Assembly (NCBI RefSeq): GCF_031143425.1
Contig: NC_090445.1
Span: forward strand, 1,194,152,691-1,194,216,690
Reading direction: 5' to 3'
Length of the DNA stretch: 64,000 nt
From: Pleurodeles waltl
Taxonomy: Eukaryota > Chordata > Amphibia > Caudata > Salamandridae
Position 1 is the stretch's first letter. Every line of letters begins with the position of its first letter. This document shows, in pieces, positions 24,634 to 33,700 of the stretch. The notes beneath the pieces are model-generated. The model saw only the letters and a list, made by a program, of their open reading frames with translations. It made no database searches and was not told the origin of the DNA. The position numbers and the translations under genes were made by a program.

Positions 24634-25789
24634 TTATAACTTACATCTGAAATGGTTATGCGTGATGTCTGCACGCCTTTGCCTGCCCTCTGCTGCACTG
24701 GTCCTGTCTGCTGGCTGTAGGGGGGGTATTGGATCATCATCCTCATCAGAGTCTGAATCAGATATTTCCACAGATATGCCCCTGGTGGTAGCTATATTGT
24801 GCAGGATTGCACATGTGGCCACTATTCTACAGTTCGTGTCCGGGCTGTACTGTAGTGCCCCTCCACTTTTGTGGATGCCCCGGAAGCGACTCTTCAGCAG
24901 CCCAAAGGTACGCTCCACCACACTGCGGGTTGCCCTGTGTGCTGAATTGTATCTCCGTTCTGCTGGTGTTGTAGGATTGAGTTAGGGTGTCATCATGTAG
25001 GTGCGCACTGCGTAGGCACTGTCTCCTGGAAGGAACAGAGGGTATAATGAGTAAGTGAGCCATCTCACGTCACAATGCCATCAATGCACCAGGGTACAGA
25101 GGGACAATACCTAGTAGATATCATTCACCAAACTCCCCAGCTAGCAGTCTTGTGTGAATGCCGCTGTGACGAAAGATGTATGAATCATGGGTGCTCCCTG
25201 GGTACCTGGCCACGAGATCAGTTATGATGTAAGAGGCATTGCATATCACCTGTATATTCATTGAATGTTGGTTTTTACGGTTGCGGTACACATACTCTGT
25301 GGCCGCTGGAGGACAGATTGCAACTATGACACCTAGGACGTGGGGAAACTGTGCTATCTGGTAGAAATCTATTTTTGTCTGCTGTATTTCCTGTGGAGTG
25401 TGGGGGAATCTGATGTACTGGTGTATCCTATTCAGCATGGCGTTGATAAATGCATTGAAAAATCTAGAGAGGGCACTCTGTGATACTCCTCCAGCTGCTG
25501 CTATGACCCCTTGATAGCTACCTGAGGTAAGTAGGTGGAGGGAGCATAATGCCTGCACATGGGCGGGTATGCTATGAGTCCTATGTGTTGTGCGCTGCAG
25601 TATGGGTTGTAGCTCAGCTATCAGGTCAAGTATCATGGCTGAGTTCAACCTGTACTTATCAAAAATGTCCTCCTCTGTTTGGTCAAAAAGGGTAATGCGC
25701 ACTCTGAAAATGCGCTCCGGTCTCCTCTGCCCTCTCCTCAAACCTGCCAAGATCCTCATTCTCCTCGCCATGATGTAGAGTGCAGCCAT
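24634..25789 (-). pseudogene. Harbinger transposase, first catalytic motif deleted
   Basis: Exon 1 (25789-25111): GQRRPERIFRVRITLFDQ, IFDKYRLNSAMILDLI, LHLLTSGSYQGVIAAAGGVSQSALSRFF, FPHVLGVI, then YVYRNRKNQHSMN and ARYPGSTHDSYIFRH, with a donor GTATTG at 25110. Exon 2 (25025-24634, after CAG): GDSAYAVRTYMMTP, VERTFGLLKSRFRGI, acidic tail. The exons join in frame across LLGDSAY. The Asp-containing motif expected after VLGVI is missing (VAICPP follows directly), so the first DDE residue is gone; in-frame stops also occur near 25123 and 24977. Related to, but distinct from, the transposase at 9763-11515. Confidence 0.9.
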
Positions 25790-25934
25790 TGTGGAAAAGA
25801 GTCGGAGGCATTCTGTGCCTCTTTATATAGGTTGCACCTGGTTACCACCTGGTTTCACCTAGTGGTAATTTGCATATGCAAAAGCCCATTCTGCGAAAAT
25901 TCGCAATTTGCAAATTTTGGATGCATCGAATTGC

Positions 25935-26061
25935 GACATGGTTTTGAGTGTCGCATTTTGCGTCTCGCAATTTCCGACTTGAAATACCGAATCGCTAATT
26001 GCGATTCAGTATTTCATGTCGCAAATTGCGAGACGCAAAATGCGACACTCAAAACCATGTC
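25935..26061. repeat. Large subterminal hairpin of nested Harbinger
   Basis: Arms 25935-25995 and 26001-26061, 61 bases each, with about four mismatches and a 5-base spacer (TAATT). A similar hairpin near the left end (about 22487-22590) pairs AGCAATTTTTAAGAAATCGC with its near-complement. Confidence 0.9.
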
Positions 26062-26457
26062 ACAACACAAAAAGTCGCTATTTTTGCGATTCCTTATTTT
26101 TGGTCTGCGAATGCCTTTCATGCATCGCAGACTACGTTTTTGCATTCACAAATGGCCAAATTTTGTGATTCGCACCGTTTGCGAATGCAAAATCGTTTGA
26201 TACATCGGGCTCAATATCCTGTACTGATATTTTAAGTGGATCAATGTTTTTGGGTTGACAATAATATACAAAACATTTTCACTTAGCTGCATAGCACTGT
26301 CTAGTTATAGGTTTGTGTGCTTCCTTTAGAATGTTCATACATTCTGATGGAAGCTGTAGATATCCAGACTCTATGACCTCAGGATCCAAATCGTCAGGTT
26401 GAGCATACTGGGATTGGGATGTCTGATTTGACCTTTGTTTTGAGTCAATGGGTCTGG

Positions 26458-27897
26458 TCAGATTGGGAGCTTGTGATGTGGTACTACAGATAGATCCAAT
26501 AGTGGTGTGTACCAGTGTTGACATGCCCACGTAGGAGCTATGAGTATCATAGTGAGGGAGGTGTGACTAATCTTGTTGACCAGGAATTGAATTGGAGGGA
26601 GAGGGGGAAAAGCGTAAGCAAATATCGCTGACCAATTGATCCATAGAGCATTGCCCTTGGATTGAGGGTGTGGGTACCTGGATGCGAAGTTTGGCCATTT
26701 TGCGGTTTCGCTTGTTGCAAAGAGGTCTATGTCTGGTGTTCCCCACATGCGAAAGTACTATTGAATCACTTGTGGATGAATCTCCCATTCATGTGTTTGT
26801 AGCTGCGTCCTGCTTAAGAGGTCCGCTAGTTGGTTGTTTGTCCCTGGGATATACCCTGCTAGTAGTTGAATGCAATTATGAATTGCCCATTTCCAAATTG
26901 TCTGTGCTAGAAGGGGCAATTGATATGAGTGTGTCCCCCCTTGTTTTTGCAGATAATAGATTGTTGTCATGTTGTCTGGCCTTATCAGCACTGTTTTGTG
27001 TGTGATCTGTGGCTAGAATAATTTGAGTGCTAGGAACACTGCTAGCAATTCCAAGTGATTTACGTGGTAAGTTTGTTGAATTGAGTTCCATTCTACCTGT
27101 ATAGTAAGATTGTTGAGATGGGCTCCCCAACCTGTCATTGATGCATCGGTGGTGATTATGGTCTGTGGCACAGGGTCCTGAAATGGCCTCCCTTTTGATA
27201 AGTTGGTGTGATTCCACCATTGCAGAGAGTTGTAAGTTTAGCGGTCCAACAACACTAGATTGTGAAGTTGACCCTGTGCCTGAGACTATTGTTGCAAGAG
27301 GCACTGTAGTAGGGGTCTCATGTTTAGATGTGCATTGGGTACTATTGCTATGCACAAGGCCATCATTCCCAACAGTTTCATGATAAACCTTACTGTGTAA
27401 GTTTGATTGTATTGTAGCTGAGATATGAGCTTGTGGAAAGCTTGAATTCTTTGTGAGTTTGGGTACGCTAATGCTGATTGAGTGTTCAGAACTGCTCCCA
27501 GATATGCTTGTATCTGCACTTGCTGCAGATGAGATTTTTGATAATTGATTGTGAACCCTCGACTGTGTAGGGGATCGATTGTGTATGTGTGTGCTGTTGT
27601 CAAGTTTGAATGGTGCTGGCTTTTATGAACCAGTTGTCCAGATAGGGAAAGATGTGTATATGTTACCTTCTGAGGTATGCTGCAACCACTGGTAGGCATT
27701 TGGTGAATACCCTTGGTGTTGTTGTTACCCCCAAAGGGTAGCAATTTGAAGTGGTAGTGCTTTCCGGCTATCACATATCTTAGGTATTTGCGATGTGCTG
27801 GATGTATGGGAATGTGGAAGTAAGCATCTTTTAGATCTAATGCTGTTATGTAGTCCTGTTTTTGTAGTAGGGGAATGACATCCTGAAGAGTGACCAT
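26458..27897 (-). pseudogene. DIRS-A polymerase: RT, RNase H, methylase-like
   Basis: Pieces include MVTLQDVIPLLQ, ITALDLKDAYFHIPIHPAHRKYLRYV, FKLLPFG (RT), PDNMTTIYYLQKQGGTH and NQLADLLSRTQ (RNase H), and PDIDLFATSETAKWPNFASR...AYAFPPLPP (Dam-like methylase region). The YLDD-equivalent segment is in another frame near 27650. Frameshifts and stops throughout. Confidence 0.85.
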
Positions 27898-28228
27898 GTG
27901 GAAATGCTCTGAGAGAAGGTACTGACTGCGGGGTCTGAGATCCAGGATTGGTCTGAGGTATAAGGAAGTATAGAAAATATATTCCTGTCCCTTGTTGAGG
28001 TATTTGTACCATCTCTATTGCACCTTTTAGTAGAAGTGATTGTACTTCTTGTTTTAACAAATTGAGGTGTTCTAGAGAAAGCCTGTGCGAGCGAGGGGGA
28101 ATGTTTAGTGGAGCAGAGATGGGTTCTAGGCAATAACCATTTTAGATAATTGACAGCACCCATTGGTCTGATGTAATGTTGTGCCATTGTTGATAGAAAT
28201 GTTCCAGTCTTCCTCCCACAGCAGAAAG

Positions 28229-29921
28229 TCACTGTTTAGTTGATGTGGAGGCACCTCTTGTGGTGGTGGATATACCTCTAAAGTTGTTTCCTTTGTAGGA
28301 TCCTCTGAAAGACCCTCTGGTGTAATATTGTTGTCCCTGCTTTTGTTGGGATGTAGAGGGCTCTGATGTTGATGGTTTAAAACCACCTCTGAACTGGGGC
28401 TTACGAAAAGTACCCAGAGCAAGTGTAATATAAAGGGCACCCATAGCCTTAACTGCCTCAGAGTCTGTTTTGAATTTTTCTATGATGTTATCCACCTCCG
28501 GGCCAAATTAGTGCTGTTTGTCAAAAGGCGTGTTGAGTACTCTCTGTTGTATCTCAGGTTTGAACCCTGAAGTTCGCAACCATGCATGCCTTCTGATGAT
28601 CACACTAGCTGCAGCTTTGTATCTTTTGTCCACCTTTGGTGTAATAACCCTAACCTTCACTGGCTCCTTAAAAACATCATATGCACGTTTAAGCATGCCT
28701 ATGAGCATTGGTAGGTATTGCTACTCCTTGTGCGTACAGGATAGTGTGTTAAATAAAAAAATCATCCTCTATGGGATTTGAATGCAACTGCACATTGTGA
28801 TAGGCAGCTGCCTTAGCAATGACCTGATTATATTCAGTGGTGTCTTCAGGTGGAGATGGCCTAGCAGGGTAAAAATCAGGATCACTGGATGGGATGGGGT
28901 CTGGGTCATACAAATCCCATGGGTTTACATTGCAAGGAGTGTCACCCAACTCATCCCCATGTGAAGAAACAGGGGATTGTGGAGGTGGAGTATCAGGTCG
29001 TGCAGAAGCAGGAGGCAAAGGAGAATGTGGTGGTGAAGGCTGATGTACTGCCTTTGGTTTTTTCCTTCTGCTTGAATATTTTTGCAGGTGGAGGCCCAGC
29101 TTCTAAAGTCTCTTGGAAAGTTCATTTCCTTTTAGTTGTAGAACGATGAGAAGCAATAATACTTCCAGTATCTTTATGGATTTGGATTTTGCGCTGTTGT
29201 GCATCCTTCATTTCAAGTATGGACCTTATTTCTGAAGACTTCTCTGTAGTTGGAGCATATTTCCCTCCTACAGGTTTTAGCTCAGAAAGTTTGGAGACTG
29301 AATGTTTTAATTGGGCTGAGAATGTCGGCTCCGAAATGGATGATGGGTGTTTTGGCTCTGAGGTGGAAGATGGGTGTTTCGGCTCCGAGGTGGAAGTCAA
29401 CACTCTTCGACTCGATCCCGAAACAGATGTGGAACGTTGTTCAGTCGACGCTGAATGCACTTTGGTATTTTTTGGTGCTGAACGGGAGGGTTGGTCATCT
29501 GAATATATTTTTCGGTCCGACCACGGGCAGCAAGCAGTGGTGGACCCAAGACCAGTGCTGATGACTTTTTAGATGGTTTTTGGTGATGGGAACGGGCTGA
29601 TGTACTCGCGTACTCTCGCCGCTGGAATCGATTGGCTGTCCCCATCGGAGTCTTGTCGGAATCAGAATCTGCGATGGACACTGCAGTCTGATCTTGTTCC
29701 GCTCCGAAAATGTCGGGCATTTGTTCCGATGACTTGGATGCCATCTCTAACCGACGAGCTCTTCGATCACGGAGAGTTTTCTTGGAACGGAAGGATCAAC
29801 ACACTTCACAGACTTCCTCCTTGTGATCAAGAGAGAAGCAGAGGTTGCACACCGAGTGTTGGTCGGTGTATGGGAACTTGGCGTGACACTGAGGGCAAAA
29901 GCGAAACGGAGTCCGAGCCAT
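28229..29921 (-). pseudogene. DIRS-A gag (zinc finger and LAP2alpha-like domain)
   Basis: Begins MARTPFRFCPQCHAKFPYTD and keeps the N-terminal cysteine/histidine array (CPQC...CNLC...H...C). Downstream blocks in several frames include DTPCNVNPWDLYDPDP, TTEYNQVIAKAAAYHNVQLH, RRHAWLRTSGFKPEIQQRVL, then a Gly/Arg/Phe-rich tail (FRGGFKPS...RGSFRGSYKG). The polypeptide matches the gag of DIRS-D in order but is cut by several frameshifts and stops. Confidence 0.85.
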
Positions 29922-30299
29922 CGGCCTGACGTCATTCGACAAACACGAGTCGAAGTAGGCCCGAGAAGGGTGCGGTCGCCCAAAAGTGCGTTTACTCGAC
30001 CAAGGCGATACAATTGGGTTGAATATAAGTGAGAAAGTGCGATCGAACACGATACTGACGTTTAGAGAAAGAAAAGAGAAGTTCAGATAGTACCGAACTG
30101 AGATCTACTGGAGAGAGAGAGGAAACACGTCCGAACCCGACGGTGGTAAGAAAACAATCTAACAAAGGACTCGATGCCTGTGCGCATGATCACCGAGAGA
30201 AGTCACTCGATCTTGTGATTCGAAAAAGCTTCTCCAAAGAAAAACAACTTGTAACACTCAGAGCCCAACACTAGATGGCGGACTTATATAAAGCATGTG

Positions 30300-33292
30300 T
30301 GTAGTAAAGTACCATCTTGCCTGGCATGTTACCCCCATATTTCACTGTATATATGTTGTTTTAGTCTATGTGTCACTGGGACCCTGCCAGGCAGGGCCCC
30401 AGTGCTCATACGTATGTGCCCTGTATGTGTTCCCTGTGTGATGCCTAACTGTTTCACTGAGGCTCTGCTAACCAGAACCTCAGTGGTTATGCTCTCTCTG
30501 CTTTCCAAATTTGTCACTAACAGGCTAGTGACTAAATTTACCAATTCACATTGGCATACTGGTACACCCATATAATTCCCTTGTATATGGTACTGAGGTA
30601 CCCAGGGTATTGGGGTTCCAGGAGATCCCTATGGGCTGCAGCATTTCTTTTGCCACCCATAGGGAGCTCTGACAATTCTTACACAGGCCTGCCACTGCAG
30701 CCTGTGTGAAATAACGTCCACGTTATTTCACAGCCATTTACCACTGCACATAAGTAACTTATAAGTCACATATATGTCTAACCTTCACCTGGTGAAGGTT
30801 GGGTGCAAAGTTACTTAGTGTGTGGGCACCCTGGCACTAGCCAAGGTGCCCCCACATCGTTCAGGGCAAATTCCCCAGACTTTTTGAGTGCGGGGACACC
30901 ATTACACGCGTGCACTATACATAGGTCACTACCTATGTATAGCGTCACAATGGTAACTCCGAACATGGCCATGTAACATGTCTAAGATCATGGAATTGTC
31001 ACCCCAATACCATTCTGGTATTGGGGGGACAATTCCATGATCCCCCGGGTCTCTAGCACAGAACCCGGGTACTACCAAACTGCCTTTCCGGGGTCTCCAC
31101 TGCAGCTGCTGACAACCCCTCAGACAGGTTTCTGCCCTCCTGGGGTCCAGGCAGCCCTGGCCCAGGAAGGCAGAACAAAGGATTTCCTCTGAGAGAGGGT
31201 GTTACACCCTCTCCCTTTGGAAATAGGTGTGAAGGGCTGGGGAGTAGTAGCCTCCCCCAGCCTCTGGAAATGCTTTGATGGGCACAGATGGTGCCCATCT
31301 CTGCATAAGCCAGTCTACACCGATTCAGGGATCCCCCAGCCCTGCTCTGGCGCGAAACTGGACAAAGGAAAGGGGAGTGACTACTCCCCTGACCAGTACC
31401 TCCCAGGGGAGGTGCCCAGAGCTCCTCCAGTGTGTCCCAGACCTCTGCCATCTTGGAAACAGAGGTGTTGGGGGCACACTGGACTTCACTGAGTGGCCAG
31501 TGCCAGCAGGTGACGTCAGAGGCTCCTTCTGATAGGCTCTTACCTCTCTTGGTAGCCAATCCTCCTAACTTGGTGGCCAAACCTCCTTTTCTGGCTATTT
31601 AGGGTCTCTGCTTTGGGGAATTCTTCAGATAACGAATGCAAGAGCCCACCAGAGTTCCTCTGCATCTCCCTCTTCACCTTCTACCAAGGATCGAACGCTG
31701 ACTGCTCCAGGACACCTGCAAAACCGCAACAAAGTAGCAAGACGACTACCAGCAACATTGTAGCGTCTAATCCTGCCGGCTTTCTCGACTGTTTCCTTGT
31801 GGGGCATGCTCTGGGGGTGGCCTGCCTTCACACTGCACCAGAAGCTCCAAAGAAATCTCCCGTGGGTCAACGGAATCTTCCCCCTGCTAACGCAGGCACC
31901 AAAAGACTGCATCACCGGTCCTCTGGGTCCCCTCTCATCCTGAGGAACCTGGTCCCTGGAACACAGCAACTCTGTCCAAGTGACTCCCACAGTCCAGTGA
32001 CTCTTCAGTCCAAGTTTGGTGGAGATAAGTCCTTGCCTCCCCACGCCAGACTGCAAAGCTGTGTACTGCGTCATTTGCAGCTGCTCCGGCTCCTGTGCAC
32101 TCTTCCAGGATTTCCTTCGTGCACAGCCTAGCCTGGGTCCCCCGCACTCCGTCCTGCAGTGCACAACCTTCTGAGTTGTCTTGCGGCGTTGTGGGACTCC
32201 CTTTTGTAACTTTGCGTGGACTCTGGTTCACTCTTCTTCTAAGTGCCTGTTGGGGTACTTCTGCGGGTGCTGCCTGCTTCTGTGAGGGCTCTCTGAGTTG
32301 CTGAGCGCCCCTTCTGTCTCCTCCTCCAAAAGGCGACATCCTGGTCCTTCCTAGTCCTCAGCAGCACCCAAAAACCTCTACTGTGACCCTTGCAGCTAGC
32401 AAGGCTTGTTTGCGGTCTTTCTGCGTGGGAACACCTCTGCAAGCTTCATCGCGACGTGGGACATCTGTCTTCCAAAGGAGAAGTTCCTATGCCTCTTCTT
32501 TCTTGCACGACTCCAAGCTTCTTCCAACCGGTGGCAGCTTCCTTGCACCTTCATCCAGGGTTTCCTGGGCTCCTGCCCCCCTGGACACTGTCGCGACTAT
32601 TGGACTTGGTCCCCTTGTCTTACAGGTACTCAGGTCCGGAAATCCGTTGTCAGTGCACTGCTGGTGTTTGTTCTTCCTGCAGAATCCCCCTATCACGACT
32701 TCTGTGCTCTCTGGGGGTAGTAGGTGTACTTTACTCCTACTTTTCAGGGTCTTGGGGTGGGGTATTTTTGTAACCCTCACTGTTTTCTTACAGTCCCAGC
32801 GACCCTCTACAAGCTCACATAGGTCTGGGGTCCATTCGTGGTTCGCATTCCACTTTTGGAGTATATGGTTTGTGTTGCCCCTATCCCTATGTGCTCTTAT
32901 TGCAACCTATTGTAATTCTACACTGTTTGCATTACTATTCTTGCTCTTACTTACCTAAATTTGGTTTGTATACATATAACTTATGTATAGTACTTACCTT
33001 CTTACTGAGGGTACTCACTGAGATACTTTTGGCATATTGTCATAAAAATAAAGTACCTTTATTTTTAGTAACTCTGTGTATTGTGTTTTCTTATGAGATT
33101 GTGCATATGATATAAGTGGTATAGTAGGAGCTTTGCATGTCTCCTAGTTCAGCCTAAGCTGCTTTGCAATAGCTACCTTCTATCAGTCTAAGCTGCTAGA
33201 AACACCGCTTCTACACTAATAAGGGATAACTGGACCTGGCACAAGGTGTAAGTACCTCTGCTACCCACTACAAGCCAGGCCAGCCTCCTACA
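30300..33292 (+). mobile_element. 3-kb solo LTR-like element with 5-bp TSD
   Basis: Begins TGTAGTAAAG and ends CTCCTACA (TG...CA with a TGTAG/CTACA inverted end), bounded by ATGTG at 30295-30299 and 33293-33297. Removing it and one ATGTG restores the right tail of DIRS-A as seen in the other copies. A TATTTAGG promoter-like word lies near 31596 and an AATAAA at 33047-33052 with GT-rich sequence downstream, so U3-R-U5 order fits the plus strand. No internal coding domain is visible. The first 1.1 kb is a chain of hairpins. I infer a solo LTR; a non-autonomous LTR element is the alternative. Confidence 0.75.
33047..33052 (+). terminator. Poly(A) signal in solo LTR
   Basis: AATAAA followed about 20-40 bases later by a TGTGTATTGTGTTTTC stretch, a typical cleavage context. 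Confidence 0.6.
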
Positions 33293-33339
33293 ATGTGTAT
33301 CTGCAGCTACACATGCCATCGAACATACATACATATATC

Positions 33340-33700
33340 TATAATATATATCGCACACAGTAGCAGGCGCCAATCATAGTTACGGTTAGTTCATAGCTTT
33401 TGTTTCACTACTATGATGCCATTTGAAGACTGCACAAAACTTCCCAAAAAAAAGTTTAGCTTCTTCATGGAAAGTTTGGTATGGATTTTTAAAGCGGGGG
33501 CTAAGAAAACGGAGTCTCCCACAACATTACTTCCCCTTGCTAATTCCCATAAGAAACTTTGCTCTCTGATATAGAAAAACTGACTGCACAAAATTACACC
33601 AAATTTGGCAGAAGGTTAATACTTTAATCAGAAAGCATGCTTTTTGTGATTTGATTTAAATCCTTTTAGTCATTTAAGTCATTTTTTTTTTTTTAGAAAT
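33340..33700. repeat. Repeat related in inversion to 20690-20990
   Basis: The minus strand shares AAATCA..AAAAGC.TGCTTTCTG, CTTCTGCCAAATTTG and AGCCCCC blocks with the left flank of DIRS-A. The two flanks are thus inverted copies of one repeat family. Confidence 0.5.

Larger units (their letters stand above)
22454..26222. mobile_element. Two-gene PIF/Harbinger transposon inside DIRS-A
   Basis: Terminal inverted repeats GGGCCCGATGTAT (left) and ATACATCGGGCTC (right), flanked by AAT at 22451-22453 and 26223-26225. DIRS-B at about 38872 has the uninterrupted site, with a single AAT, which confirms the 3-bp duplication typical of Harbinger. The two genes converge: a SANT/Myb gene (22806-24443, plus) and the transposase (25789-24634, minus). 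Large hairpins lie just inside each end (about 22487-22590 and 25935-26061). Both genes carry stops, so this copy is inactive. Confidence 0.95.
21735..26530 (-). pseudogene. DIRS-A tyrosine recombinase split by a Harbinger
   Basis: The N-terminal part (26530-26279) reads ESGYLQLPSECMNILKEAHKP; the catalytic part (22340-21735) reads MEGLKRVNPPTAPP, ITSLTRVSEIQVFTLEEP and VAERALHTLDVKRAIMYYI and ends LVTPKAHSTRKKVLQCHS. The catalytic Arg (TRVSEI) and the H-x-x-R (HSTR) are kept, but the C-terminus with the nucleophile Tyr is lost to a frameshift. The two parts are separated by the 3.77-kb insertion at 22454-26222. Confidence 0.88.
21049..33324 (-). mobile_element. DIRS-A retrotransposon with two nested insertions
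   Basis: The left tail starts GGAAGATGTCAC at 21049 and the right tail ends GCCATCGAAC at 33324. The inverted terminal repeat (complementary to TGTAACACT..GAGCCCAACACTAG) lies near 21100-21265 and 30190-30294. The ICR is at about 21433-21539, with the tail junction near 21495. A Harbinger element (22454-26222) splits the recombinase gene, and a solo LTR (30300-33292) splits the right tail. Genes run leftward: gag 29921-28229, pol 27897-26458, recombinase 26530-21735, all decayed. Without the insertions the element would be about 5.5 kb, matching DIRS-B and D. Confidence 0.9.

Noticed and set aside
31613..32958. Several frames of 100-190 codons on both strands in the solo LTR
   Set aside because: They overlap each other on both strands in C/T-rich R/U5 sequence, show no domain, and are better explained by low stop-codon density.
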